Assembly: GCA_017848855.1 (NCBI GenBank)
Contig: JAFIHF010000021.1
Location: 1 to 64,000 of the forward strand
Source of the DNA: Rhodanobacter denitrificans
Lineage (GTDB): Bacteria > Pseudomonadota > Gammaproteobacteria > Xanthomonadales > Rhodanobacteraceae
Direction of reading: 5' to 3'
Length of the DNA: 64,000 nt
Below, piece by piece: positions 34,601 to 43,801 of the stretch. The translations under genes and the position numbers were made by a program. Under the pieces are notes generated by a model, which was not told the DNA's origin, did not search any database, and saw only the letters and a program-made list of their open reading frames with translations. Within the stretch, counting starts at the first letter, position 1, and each line of letters opens with the position of its first letter.

Positions 34601-35562
34601 GGAACGACGGCATGAACGCGGTGGGCGCGGGCGGCCGCGGCGAAAGCAGCTGGATGGGCTGGTTCCTGATCCGCACGATCGAGGCCTACGCGCCGCTGGC
34701 CGCGGCGCGCGGCGACGCGGCGCGCGTGCAGCGCTGGCGCGACTGCGCCACGGCGCTGCGCGCGGCGCTGGAGCAGGCCTGGGACGGCGCGTGGTACCGG
34801 CGCGGCTACTACGACGACGGCACGCCGCTGGGCTCGGCGCAAAGCGAGGAATGCCGCATCGACACCATCGCGCAGTCGTGGAGCGTGCTGGCCGGCGCCG
34901 CCGATCCCGCGCACGCGGCGCAGGCGATGGCCTCGAACGAACGCGAGCTGGTGGATCGCGAGCACCGGCTCTCGCGCCTGTTCGCGCCGCCGTTCGACCG
35001 CGCCCGGGAGAACCCCGGCTACATCAAGGGCTACCCGCCCGGCGTGCGCGAGAACGGCGGCCAGTACACGCACGGCGCGGTGTGGTCGATCTTCGCCTGG
35101 GCCGCGTTGGGCGACGGCGACCGCGCCGGCGAACTGTTCGGCTTCCTCAACCCGATCCGCCACAGCGGCGATGCCGACGCGGCGGCGCGCTACCGGGTCG
35201 AACCCTATGTCTCCTGCGCCGACGTGTACTCGGTGGGCGAACTGGCCGGGCGCGGCGGCTGGACCTGGTACACCGGCTCGGCCGCGTGGCTGTACCGCGC
35301 GGGGCTGGAAGCACTGCTCGGCTTCCGCAAGCAGGGCGACGCATTGCGTCTCGACCCCTGCATACCGCGCGCGTGGCCCGGCTTCGAACTCGGCTACCGG
35401 CATCGCGGCCGCACCCGCTACGCGATCCGCGTGGAAAACCCGCGCGGCGTCTGCCGCGGCGTGACAATGCTGGAACTGGACGGCCGGCCGCTGCCCGCGG
35501 ACGCAGCTGTCGCGCTGCTCGACGATGGCGGAAACCACGTGCTGCGCGTGGTGCTGGGCTGA
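31699..35562 (+). CDS. GH94-family glycoside phosphorylase (NdvB C-terminal-like, probable 1,2-beta-oligoglucan phosphorylase)
   Basis: A 1287-residue protein with two beta-sandwich substrate-binding regions (about 10-290 and 490-760, the second with EFPNGIGGFVERGRAY and WSINSQQNPLTPWPNDP) and a C-terminal (alpha/alpha)6 catalytic barrel. The general acid Asp is in GTGDWNDGMN near residue 967. Other GH94 marks are GAWGFRDQLQDAMAL, YIKGYPPGVRENGGQYTHGA and GGWTWYTGSAAWLYR. It matches the phosphorylase part of cyclic beta-1,2-glucan synthase but lacks the GT84 and membrane modules, so breakdown rather than synthesis is likely. ATG 31732 is an alternative start. Confidence 0.87.
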   Translation: MLGASPHEAPPMIAAAPRHCLLSNGRATVMLDRHGAGWSRWRGLAVTRWREDPTLDDWGSWLLLRDEDSGEAWSPTRQPFGHDAPDDAVRFEPGRATFRRRHLSLHATLEVAVAADADVELRRLVLGNHGDRARHLAITSYAELVLGPAGADDAHPAFSKMFVQTEWDPARGLLLATRRKRANDEAAVWAAQALRIVGTVDTAAPEIETDRMAFLGRGRTLRHARALQPGAALGGGTGCVLDPVFAQRRHFTLVPDGEVTVLLWTRLAERRDDTLTLAAQAGDAAAAARLFDGAARQAEARLRQFGIDDAQAARAAHWLDALLVTDAAQRAAPEAIAQGRGGAPTLWAAGISGDRPIALLRVRGEADLSRVQELLQAQRLWRAQRFAMDVVLLDAGDASVQAALAPLLQAQRAQLQAGGELPKAELFALQEGALGDDLRHGLACAARLLLDAAAAPRPAAAAVTAAPAPPLRARAPARVAVVADVAPEFPNGIGGFVERGRAYRIELNGDRCTPQPWVNVIANPGFGCLVAAEGGGYAWSINSQQNPLTPWPNDPVSDRPHEVLYLRDEDNGALWSATALPIRVAGARYVATHGKGWSRFETDAHGVAVEVLQCVPVDDPLKLARVRLINRSARTRRLSFTAYVEWALGPNGAVPAPFVQTARDAQTGALFARNRWRPDFGERVAFADLGGMQQTMSGDRAAFLGPLGSVDRPAALHGAAPLSGRLGAGLDPCAALQLRVELPPYTELELRWLLGDAAGEAAAQALVAKYRAIDLDAVLAAVVAQWNGLLDAVQVRTPDRALDLLLNDWLLYQVVGCRLWARTACYQASGAWGFRDQLQDAMALCVSRPDLAREHLLRAAGRQFAEGDVQHWWLPPNGQGIRTRISDDRVWLAFVAAHYVEVTGDTAVLDETLPFLSGPAIPDGAADAYFQPGIADETASLHEHCARALDSALKRGAHGLPLMGTGDWNDGMNAVGAGGRGESSWMGWFLIRTIEAYAPLAAARGDAARVQRWRDCATALRAALEQAWDGAWYRRGYYDDGTPLGSAQSEECRIDTIAQSWSVLAGAADPAHAAQAMASNERELVDREHRLSRLFAPPFDRARENPGYIKGYPPGVRENGGQYTHGAVWSIFAWAALGDGDRAGELFGFLNPIRHSGDADAAARYRVEPYVSCADVYSVGELAGRGGWTWYTGSAAWLYRAGLEALLGFRKQGDALRLDPCIPRAWPGFELGYRHRGRTRYAIRVENPRGVCRGVTMLELDGRPLPADAAVALLDDGGNHVLRVVLG

Positions 35563-35586
35563 TGCACCGGAAAACCGGATCGCCCC

Positions 35587-35702
35587 AGGAGCGCATCCCG
35601 TGCGCGGGGGAGAGGAGTGAGTGAAGAGGAGTGAGAAGTGAGAGAGGAGCAGCACGTCACCGCGCATGCTTTCTCTATCTGCTCACTCCTCTTCACTCAC
35701 TT
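35587..35702. repeat. Partial REP-like element with nested inverted repeat
   Basis: One degenerate outer arm (AGGAGCGCATCCCGTGCGCG from 35587) and both inner arms (GAGGAGTGAGTGAAGAGGAG and its inverse ending near 35702) match the element at 19578-19730. The distal outer arm is missing. The distal inner arm supplies the last codons and stop of the convergent acyltransferase gene. Confidence 0.8.
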
Positions 35703-36595
35703 CCTGCTTTTTCGGCGTCGTAGGGGCTGACGAGGCCGTGCGCCGACCAGCGCTTGTACTGCCACTGGTACTGGGCGAAGGCCAGCTCCACGCAGGCCTC
35801 CACGCCGCGGTTGAGCGCCGCGCAGGCCACGCCGAGGTCGGCGTCGGCGAGGCCGTCCGGCGCGGGCAGGAAGTGGATGCGGTAGCCGGCGCCCCGCGGC
35901 AGGCGCTCGGCGAACGCGTACAGCACGGTGGCGCCGGTGCGCGCGGCCAGCCGTGGCAGCAGCACCATGGTCAGTGCGTCGCGGCCGAAGAACGGCGCGA
36001 ACTCGCCCTCGCCCGCGCGCGGCTTCTGGTCGGGCAGGATGCCCACCGTGCCGCCCGCGGCCAGCCGCTTGTACAGCGTGCGCACGCCGGCGCCCTCGGC
36101 GCGCACCTGCTCGGGCGCCAGCGCGCCGCGCACCTTGCGCAGCAGGCCCTCCACCGCGGCGATGCGCGGCGGGCGGTACAGGATCGCCATCGGCGTCTTG
36201 CGGCACAGCCAGTAGTTCAACAGTTCCCAGCACCCCAGGTGCGGCGCGGCGACGATCACACCCTTGCCCGCGGCCAAGGCGGCGTCGAACAGCGCCTCGC
36301 CGCGCACCTCGCGCACCAGCCGCAGGGAACGCTCGGCGCCGCTGCCCCAGATCTTCACGATCTCGGTGGCCGACTTGCCGCTCTCCGCCATCGCCGCGCG
36401 CAGCAGCGCGGCCTGCGCGGACGCATCCAGCCCGGGCCGGGCGATCGCGAGGTTCACCGCCACGTGCTGCGCGGTGCGCGTGCGCCGCCACAGCGCGAGG
36501 CGGCCCAGCCCGGCGCCGGCGGCCTGCAGCGCGCGCAGCGGCAGCAGGGCGAACAGGCGCAGCAGGAGATAGAGGAGGTACATGTCGGCACGCAT
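35693..36595 (-). CDS. Lipid A biosynthesis lauroyl/myristoyl acyltransferase (LpxL/LpxM/HtrB family)
   Basis: A 300-residue inner-membrane acyltransferase that adds a secondary fatty acid to Kdo2-lipid IVA. An N-terminal hydrophobic anchor is [20 protein letters not shown]. The HX4E catalytic motif is HLGCWE near residue 118, followed by LYRPPR and GILPDQKP. The end reads YQWQYKRWS. Which of the secondary acyl chains it adds cannot be decided. Two starts are possible (36595 and 36583). Its final few codons and stop lie inside a dispersed repeat, so the C-terminus may vary between strains. Confidence 0.9.
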   Translation of the reverse strand: MRADMYLLYLLLRLFALLPLRALQAAGAGLGRLALWRRTRTAQHVAVNLAIARPGLDASAQAALLRAAMAESGKSATEIVKIWGSGAERSLRLVREVRGEALFDAALAAGKGVIVAAPHLGCWELLNYWLCRKTPMAILYRPPRIAAVEGLLRKVRGALAPEQVRAEGAGVRTLYKRLAAGGTVGILPDQKPRAGEGEFAPFFGRDALTMVLLPRLAARTGATVLYAFAERLPRGAGYRIHFLPAPDGLADADLGVACAALNRGVEACVELAFAQYQWQYKRWSAHGLVSPYDAEKAGSE

Positions 36596-36677
36596 CGGCG
36601 CAGTGTACGGGATGGCCGCGCTTCCACCGGCCGCATGGCGCGCTTATGCTGCGCACTTCGTCTCCCGCCGAGTCGCC

Positions 36678-37118
36678 ATGATCGCCCTGATCCAGCGTGT
36701 GCTCTCCGCCCGTGTCGAGGTCGAAGGCGAAACCGTGGGGGCGATCGGCCCGGGCCTGCTGGCGCTGGTGGCGGTGGAGCCGCACGACGGCGAGCCGCAG
36801 GCGCAGCGCATGCTGCAACGCCTGCTCGGCTATCGCGTGTTCGCCGACGAGGCCGGCAAGATGAATCGCTCGCTCGCCGACACCGGCGGCGGCCTGCTGC
36901 TGGTGAGCCAGTTCACGCTCGCCGCCGACACCCGCTCCGGCATGCGCCCCAGCTTCACCGGCGCGGCGCCGCCCGAGCACGGCCGGCGCTGGTTCGAGCG
37001 GCTGCTGGAACTGGCGCGCGCCGCGCATCCCGAGGTGGAAACCGGGCGCTTCGGCGCCCATATGGTGGTGAGCCTGGTCAACGACGGGCCGGTGACGTTC
37101 CGGCTCGATACCGGCTGA
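36678..37118 (+). CDS. dtd: D-aminoacyl-tRNA deacylase
   Basis: A 146-residue cytosolic editing enzyme that removes D-amino acids from tRNA. It begins [18 protein letters not shown] and has both diagnostic motifs: [14 protein letters not shown], and the C-terminal NDGPVTF containing the Gly-cisPro pair. Length is as expected. It is divergent from the lipid A acyltransferase with about 80 bp between starts. Confidence 0.96.
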   Translation: MIALIQRVLSARVEVEGETVGAIGPGLLALVAVEPHDGEPQAQRMLQRLLGYRVFADEAGKMNRSLADTGGGLLLVSQFTLAADTRSGMRPSFTGAAPPEHGRRWFERLLELARAAHPEVETGRFGAHMVVSLVNDGPVTFRLDTG

Positions 37119-37214
37119 ACGCCTGGCGCCGTCCTCGTCACGCAAGCCCGCGATCTGGCGCGATTTTTGCTGTCGGTTCCGGCGGCGTTCCGGCGGAATT
37201 TCCACCTTGAAAAC

Positions 37215-37243
37215 TGGTCAAAAAAGCAGCACATCGCTATAAT
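37215..37243 (+). promoter_or_regulatory. Probable rpoD promoter
   Basis: A perfect -10 box TATAAT (37238-37243) with TGGTCA (37215-37220) 17 bp upstream as a moderate -35. The start point would be near 37250, giving a 5' leader of about 25 nt before the rpoD ATG. The surrounding AT-rich stretch stands out in this GC-rich window. Confidence 0.7.
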
Positions 37244-37275
37244 GTCCGGTTCTTGAACCCTGCGGCGGTCGGTGA

Positions 37276-39150
<1,875 letters not shown>

Positions 39151-39161
39151 TCCTTCTTGCG

Positions 39162-39187
39162 CCCCTCTCCCGCGAGCGGGAGAGGGG
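39162..39187. terminator. CCCTCTCCC hairpin after rpoD
   Basis: CCCCTCTCCCGC and its complement form a near-continuous stem 11 bp after the rpoD stop. It belongs to the same palindromic family found elsewhere in this window. It probably serves as the transcript end, but it lacks a T-run. Confidence 0.55.
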
Positions 39188-39227
39188 TTGGGGAGAGGGG
39201 CTCTGTTTTCGCGTTGTCGCTGGATTC

Positions 39228-39800
39228 AAAGCGGTTTCGAGCGCCTGCCGGCGCCCGAGTTACTTCTCCTTTGCTTGTCCAAAAGAGAAGTAACCAAGAG
39301 GAAACGACACCCCGCGGCGCCGCTCTCCGGGCATCCTGCCCTGCGAGTCCGTGAGTCGGGGCCGGGCTTTTCGAGCGGGCTCCTGCCCGCGCGAAAAGGC
39401 GTTGCCATCCCTGGCAACGCCCGCTGCGCGGCCTTGTCGTCCCCGCCTCACCGTCGCCGAGGGGCCCCGGGAAAAGCAGCGCGCTCCAAGCGCGCAGAAG
39501 CAACGGCCAGAGCCAAACCCAAAGCTCAGAGCAAAGGCATTGGGCCCCAGCTTGACCAGCCTTCGGCTGTTGAAAAGCGCCTCGCTGGGGCGACGAGCTT
39601 TATGTCCTCAGTTTCCAGATACGTCGCGGGGTGGCCACTGTGGGGCGACGTGTCGGCGGGAGTTGGTCCAATCCCCTCGACACAGCGGGCTTGTAGGGTC
39701 GGCGGATTGAACCAGGCCATTTCTCTTGGCTACTTCTCTTTGGGCCAGCAAAGAGAAGTAGCTCGGGCGCCGGCAGGCGACCGAAACCGCTTTGTCGCTT
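39228..39800. repeat. Composite intergenic repeat with inverted hairpin ends
   Basis: The gap between rpoD and the cytochrome b gene holds no gene. The left end (39228-39306) and the right end (39719-39800, inverted) both carry AAAGCGGTTTCG, CGCCTGCCGGCGCCCGAG and a hairpin: 39259-39294 (15-bp stem, one mismatch) and 39729-39762 (14-bp perfect stem). Internal segments near 39311-39510 match parts of 62925-63415, and segments near 39545-39720 match the inverse of parts of 21345-21760. It therefore looks like a mosaic of dispersed repeat modules. Confidence 0.8.
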
Positions 39801-39983
39801 GCGAAATCGCACGATCCTAAGCCGCTCTCTCGCCAGCGGATGGATTGGAGAGAGGGTAACGACCACCACCACTTCGGGATGCGGCATTCCGGGCGTAGCG
39901 CTCGCGGCGCGGAAATGCCACAGTTCCGGCCACCGGCAGGGGCCACCGGCAGCACCGAAACGACCCCAGGAGCGCGCAACCCC

Positions 39984-40550
39984 ATGATGCCAACGCCATC
40001 CACCGTTGCCGCACCCGCGGCGGCGAGCCGCTACGACCGCACCACGATCGTGCTGCACTGGCTCACCGCGCTGCTGGTGCTCACGTTGTTCACGCTGGCC
40101 ATGCTGTGGGACTTCGCGCCCCGCGACACGCGCAAGCAGATGCAGTCCCTGCATATCTCGCTGGGCATCGTGCTCGCCGTGGTCGTCGCGGTGCGGCTGG
40201 CGTGGCGCGCCACGCGCGGCCGGCGGCTGCCGCTGGCCGTGGCGGGGCTGCAAGGCAAGGCGGCCAAGGCGGTGCATTACCTGCTCTACCTGCTGCTGGC
40301 GACGCAGGTGGTGCTCGGCTTCAGCTGGCGCTGGGCGCAGGCCGAAGCGTTCCAGTTCTTCGGGCTGTTCCCGCTGCGCTTCGCCGACGTCGGGAACAAG
40401 CCGCTGGCGCACACCCTCGGCGACCTGCACGACGCCGTCGGCTGGACCATCGTGATCGTGGCCGGCCTGCATGCCGCGATGGCGCTGGTCCACCACTACG
40501 TGCTCAAGGACGGCGTGCTGCGGCGGATGCTGGTCGGGAGCGGGACATGA
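39984..40550 (+). CDS. Cytochrome b561 family protein
   Basis: A 188-residue inner-membrane diheme cytochrome b561 (CybB-like). Four hydrophobic segments are present, with probable heme-ligand histidines in IVLHWLTALL, LHISLGIVLA, KAVHYLLYLL and LHAAMALVHHY. Such proteins pass electrons between ubiquinol and periplasmic or superoxide acceptors. The stop overlaps the start of the next gene in an ATGA. The upstream region is repeat-rich, so the promoter is not obvious. Confidence 0.9.
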   Translation: MMPTPSTVAAPAAASRYDRTTIVLHWLTALLVLTLFTLAMLWDFAPRDTRKQMQSLHISLGIVLAVVVAVRLAWRATRGRRLPLAVAGLQGKAAKAVHYLLYLLLATQVVLGFSWRWAQAEAFQFFGLFPLRFADVGNKPLAHTLGDLHDAVGWTIVIVAGLHAAMALVHHYVLKDGVLRRMLVGSGT

Positions 40551-41242
40551 GCCGCCTGCACCGGGAATCGCATCGGACGAGCCGGGCCGGCTGGCTGCGC
40601 GCCGCGGTGCTGGGCGCCAACGACGGCATCATCTCCACCGCCAGCCTGATCCTCGGCGTGGCCTCGGCCGCCTCGGGCCGTGGTGAGGTGCTGCTTGCCG
40701 GCCTCGCGGGCTGGGTCGCCGGCGCCATGTCGATGGCGGCGGGCGAATACGTCTCGGTGAGTTCGCAGTCGGACACCGAACATGCCGACCTGGCGCGCGA
40801 GCGCCGCGAGCTGGCGGAAGACCCGGCGTCGGAAGCGAAGGAGCTGGCCCAGATCTACGTGACGCGCGGCTTGACCAGGGAGCTGGCGCAGCAGGTGGCG
40901 GAGCAGCTGATGGCTCACGATGCGCTCAGCGCCCACGCGCGCGACGAGCTGGGCATTTCCGAGTTCACGACCGCGCGCCCGGTGCAGGCCGCGCTGACCT
41001 CGGCCGCGACCTTCTCCGTCGGCGCCGCCGCACCGCTGCTGCTGGTGCTGGCGGCACCGGAGTCCCGGATGGTGCCGGTGGTGGCCGTGGGCTCGATCCT
41101 GGGCCTGGCACTGCTCGGCGTGGCCGGCGCCCGGACCGGCGGCGCCGATGCCCTGAAACCGGCGATCCGCGTCGTGCTGTGGGGCGCCCTGGCCATGGCG
41201 CTGACCGCCGGCATCGGCTTGCTGGCCGGCAAGGCCGTGTAG
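40547..41242 (+). CDS. VIT/CCC1-family transporter (iron/manganese)
   Basis: A 231-residue membrane protein of the VIT1/CCC1 family. It shows the N-terminal signature VLGANDGIISTASLILGVA, the GAMSMAAGEYVSVSSQSDTE motif, a cytoplasmic helical region (AHADLARERREL to about 130) and three further membrane helices at the end. Family members move Fe2+ or Mn2+. Translational coupling to the b561 gene through an ATGA overlap suggests a joint redox-metal role, which is an inference. Confidence 0.9.
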   Translation: MSRLHRESHRTSRAGWLRAAVLGANDGIISTASLILGVASAASGRGEVLLAGLAGWVAGAMSMAAGEYVSVSSQSDTEHADLARERRELAEDPASEAKELAQIYVTRGLTRELAQQVAEQLMAHDALSAHARDELGISEFTTARPVQAALTSAATFSVGAAAPLLLVLAAPESRMVPVVAVGSILGLALLGVAGARTGGADALKPAIRVVLWGALAMALTAGIGLLAGKAV

Positions 41243-41281
41243 CGGGAAGCTGCGCGCGCCGGCCGCGCAGGCGGCACCGCC

Positions 41282-41653
41282 TCAACCCATGTCGTAGAAG
41301 AACTGCTCGCTCACCACCTTGCCGGCGCGCACGTGGTACACGCCGATCTCGGACATTTGCTCGCGGCCGCGGCCCTTGAACGTCACGTCCATCGACATCG
41401 CCACGCTGAACCAGTCGCCGGCCACCAGCGGATCGCTGACGGTGCCGCCATGCATCGTCTCCACCATCGCGGCGAACTGGCGGCCCTTCGCATAGATCGC
41501 CTCCAGCCCTTTCGCGTCGCCCAGCGCACCCGCCGGCGCGCCCGGCATCTCGATGCTCACCGCATCCTGCGCATACAACTCCCGCTGCGCCTGCTCGTAC
41601 TCGCCCTTGCGGCACAACTCGACCAAACGCTTCGCCACGGCTTCGGCGTTCAT
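41282..41653 (-). CDS. SnoaL/NTF2-like domain protein
   Basis: A 123-residue single-domain protein with the cone-shaped NTF2 fold pattern: an N-terminal helix (AVAKRLVELCRKGEYEQAQRELY), then DAVSIEMPG, and a C-terminal sheet ending HVRAGKVVSEQFFYD. Proteins of this type are often isomerases, hydratases or binding proteins. No catalytic residues can be assigned with confidence. It is convergent with the VIT gene, 39 bp away. Confidence 0.8.
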   Translation of the reverse strand: MNAEAVAKRLVELCRKGEYEQAQRELYAQDAVSIEMPGAPAGALGDAKGLEAIYAKGRQFAAMVETMHGGTVSDPLVAGDWFSVAMSMDVTFKGRGREQMSEIGVYHVRAGKVVSEQFFYDMG

Positions 41654-41818
41654 GGGGAGATCCCCACCGGGATGGAGCGAACAGCCTACGCCCTCCTGCT
41701 GACAAGGTTCTGTCAGCAGCCTGGATCGGCTCGACGCTCACATTCCCTGCCGCTACCATGCCAAGTTCATCGCGACGAGCGTGGCACGCATCATGGCGCT
41801 CGTTGTTGCGTTTTCAGT

Positions 41819-41894
41819 GGGCCTGTAGCACAGCGGTTAGTGCAGGGGACTCATAATCCCTTGGTCGAAGGTTCGAATCCTTCCGGGCCCACCA
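41819..41894 (+). tRNA. tRNA with CAT anticodon, probably tRNA-Ile2
   Basis: A complete 76-nt cloverleaf with encoded CCA. The acceptor stem is GGGCCTG/CGGGCCC, the D arm is GCAC/GTGC, the anticodon loop reads CTCATAA with anticodon CAT, and the T arm has GGTTCGAATCC. The variable region TTGGTC and anticodon stem context resemble the E. coli ileX-type tRNA, whose C34 is modified to lysidine to read AUA. Elongator Met is the alternative. Just downstream begins a small block of accessory genes. Confidence 0.9.
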
Positions 41895-41922
41895 CTTTCC
41901 TCAGCACATCCCTCTTGTGCGG

Positions 41923-41961
41923 GAAACCATAAAGTGACCGCTTTGGCCACTTTATGGTTTC
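41923..41961. repeat. 14-bp inverted repeat downstream of the tRNA
   Basis: GAAACCATAAAGTG (41923-41936) and CACTTTATGGTTTC (41948-41961) form a perfect stem with an 11-nt loop. It may end tRNA transcription or mark a boundary of inserted DNA. No direct repeat of the tRNA 3' end was found in the window, so it is not called an attachment site. Confidence 0.7.
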
Positions 41962-41976
41962 GTTGAAAAGTGGGGT

Positions 41977-42245
41977 CGGCCAGATGCAGCTCGACTTGTC
42001 GCAGTACGGTTTGAAGCAAGATTCAGTCTGGAGAACGTCCGGGAGCTTCTGATCGCGCTGCCAACTTTCCCGGAGCAGGGCGCATCGTCTTCCACCTCGA
42101 CGTTCAGTGCGGTCGACTGCTGAAGCTCCGCAACGAAGACGAACAGGCCATCGATCTGCTCAAGAAACACAGCAGTACGCCGATCCCCGCTGCTGTCACC
42201 GGCAAGATCGACATGCGCAACCGGACATTGGAGACAACTGCATGA
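41977..42245 (+). pseudogene. Frameshifted gene fragment ahead of the HNH nuclease
   Basis: Two adjoining frames look like pieces of one protein. The first includes VRFEARFSLENVRELLIALP and runs to about 42078. After a G-run (42078-42080) the sense continues one frame over as GRIVFHLDVQ, RLLKLRNEDEQAIDLLKKHS and ends in TLETTA. The terminal TGA overlaps the next ATG as ATGA, as in an operon. No start codon is seen, so it is both 5'-truncated and frameshifted. I do not recognise the family. Confidence 0.4.
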
Positions 42246-43057
42246 AGCAACAACTGTCGCGCTCGGAGATCGTGATGTTGCTGATCCGGCACGGCTTTGT
42301 TCGGGACAGCAGGCCGCAGGTGCATGCCGAAGCGTGGACATGGCATGACGAGCGGATCTATCTCAAGAGCGGCAACCGCTTTCCGTTAGTCATCGATCCA
42401 AAGCATGAGATCCGGTTGTGCGTGCTGTTGTCTGTGCCGGGCGTCGTGGGCAGCCCAGAGCGTTATGCCCACAACAGCAACTTCACCGGCTTCGATCGAC
42501 GGATGCATACCGGCAAGACGCCGATTGCATACGGGCTGGATTTCGGTTTCCAGTCGGTGGCGGCATTGGATGCATTCCTCGAAGTCGTTGCAGGCAAGGC
42601 GGTTGTGCTGCCAAGTGCAGCAGTAGACATAGAGAGCGCCACCGACCTGCCCGAGCGCGAGACCGAGCGTCAGGCTGTGATCGCGGCCCGGCGGGGGCAA
42701 GGCTTGTTTCGCGAATTGCTGGACCAGCGCTGGGGAAATTGCGCAGTAACGGCGTGCGCGACGCGAGAGTTGCTACGTGCCTCTCACATTCGCCCGTGGC
42801 GTGAATCCAGTAACGCCGACCGGCTCAACCCGGACAACGGCCTGCTGCTGGCGGCGCATCTGGATGCGGCGTTCGACCAAGGGCTGATCAGCTTCGCCAA
42901 CGACGGGTGCATCCTCATCCATGCGCGCCTGCCAAGCGCTGATGCGGAGGCCATCGGTATCTCGGCGGGGATGCGGCTGCGCGAAGTCCGGTCGGGGCAT
43001 CGGCCGTTTCTCGCGCGCCATCGCGAGCTGCATGGATTTCCACCTTCGCGGCAATAA
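42242..43057 (+). CDS. HNH endonuclease domain protein
   Basis: A 271-residue protein with an N-terminal region of unknown type (about 1-130, contains FDRRMHTGKTPIAYGLDFGFQ) and a C-terminal HNH_2 domain (about 160-240). The HNH marks are NCAVTACATRELLRASHIRPW and RLNPDNGLLLAAHLDAAFDQG, split here, with the His-Asn-His series in SHI, DNG and AHL. It resembles restriction-type HNH proteins in defence regions. GC content is visibly lower than in neighbours and it follows a tRNA and a broken gene, which suggests acquisition by transfer. Confidence 0.78.
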   Translation: MKQQLSRSEIVMLLIRHGFVRDSRPQVHAEAWTWHDERIYLKSGNRFPLVIDPKHEIRLCVLLSVPGVVGSPERYAHNSNFTGFDRRMHTGKTPIAYGLDFGFQSVAALDAFLEVVAGKAVVLPSAAVDIESATDLPERETERQAVIAARRGQGLFRELLDQRWGNCAVTACATRELLRASHIRPWRESSNADRLNPDNGLLLAAHLDAAFDQGLISFANDGCILIHARLPSADAEAIGISAGMRLREVRSGHRPFLARHRELHGFPPSRQ

Positions 43058-43171
43058 CGAGGTGAAGGCGGTTTCGCGTTTCCATGCACCCGCGCCAGAT
43101 TCGTTCAGAGTCTCTGCCACCAGCCGGCGGCGCTTGTTGCATGTTGCCTTTTTGGCCACATTCGTTGCCCA

Positions 43172-43801
43172 ATGAGCAACACTTCCGCCCTGATGGACCT
43201 GCTGTTTCCCGCCAAACGCCAACGGGTGTTGGCGCAGCTGTTGCTGGAGCCCGATGCCAGCCTGCATCTGCGCGAGCTGGCGCGGCTCACCGGCAGCCAT
43301 GCCGGCACGCTGGGCCGTGAGCTGGACAAACTGACGGAGGCGGGGCTGGTGTTGCGCAGCGAGCAGGGCAACCAGGTGCGCTACCAGGCCAATGCGCAGT
43401 GCCCGCTCTTCCCTGAGCTGGCAAGCATGTTCCGCAAGACGCATGGCATGGTGCCGCTGCTGCGCGAGGCGTTGGCGCCGCTGGCCGGACAGGTTCGGCT
43501 GGCGCTGGTGTTCGGCTCGATGGCGCGAGGGACGCAGGTGGCCGGCAGCGATATCGACCTGCTGGTGGTGGGCGAGGTGGGTTTCGGCGAGTTGGTGCAG
43601 GCGCTGTATCCGGTGCAGCAGGCGCTGCAGCGCGAGATCAATCCGGCGCTCTACGCGCCGGCGGAGTTTCGACGGCGGGCGCGGGAGGGCGAGGCGTTCG
43701 TTCGCCAGTTCCAGCAGAACCCGAACGTGTTCCTGAAGGGAGACAGGAATGACCTTGCAGAACTTGCTGGCGATCAGGCGGCTGCTGGCGCACGCGCCTG
43801 A
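43172..43801 (+). CDS. Winged-helix plus MNT-type nucleotidyltransferase (antitoxin-like)
   Basis: A 209-residue two-domain protein. The first about 95 residues form an ArsR/MarR-like winged helix (HLRELARLTGSHAGTLGRELDKL). The second is a minimal nucleotidyltransferase with the pol-beta signature FGSMARG followed by GSDIDLLVVG, the Asp pair for metal binding. In MNT/HEPN toxin-antitoxin pairs this partner adenylylates the HEPN toxin. The HEPN gene follows with a 53-bp overlap. The fused helix-turn-helix could allow autoregulation. Confidence 0.82.
   Translation: MSNTSALMDLLFPAKRQRVLAQLLLEPDASLHLRELARLTGSHAGTLGRELDKLTEAGLVLRSEQGNQVRYQANAQCPLFPELASMFRKTHGMVPLLREALAPLAGQVRLALVFGSMARGTQVAGSDIDLLVVGEVGFGELVQALYPVQQALQREINPALYAPAEFRRRAREGEAFVRQFQQNPNVFLKGDRNDLAELAGDQAAAGARA

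Noticed and set aside
30037-35667. Minus-strand open frame of 1876 codons
   Set aside because: Its 5' two-thirds is antisense to the GH94 gene and has His/Arg/Gln-rich composition typical of a shadow frame in GC-rich DNA; no conserved motif is seen.
39188-39983. Short open frames between rpoD and the cytochrome b gene
   Set aside because: All run through repeat modules that also occur elsewhere in other frames; none has a plausible start signal.
41819-41894. Assignment as elongator tRNA-Met
   Set aside because: The CAT anticodon fits, but the variable region and anticodon stem look more like the lysidine-modified tRNA-Ile2; kept as the alternative since only TilS identity elements or a model score could decide.
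41923-41961. Attachment site of an integrated element after the tRNA
   Set aside because: The structure is an inverted repeat, no direct repeat of the tRNA 3' end was found, and no integrase gene is present.
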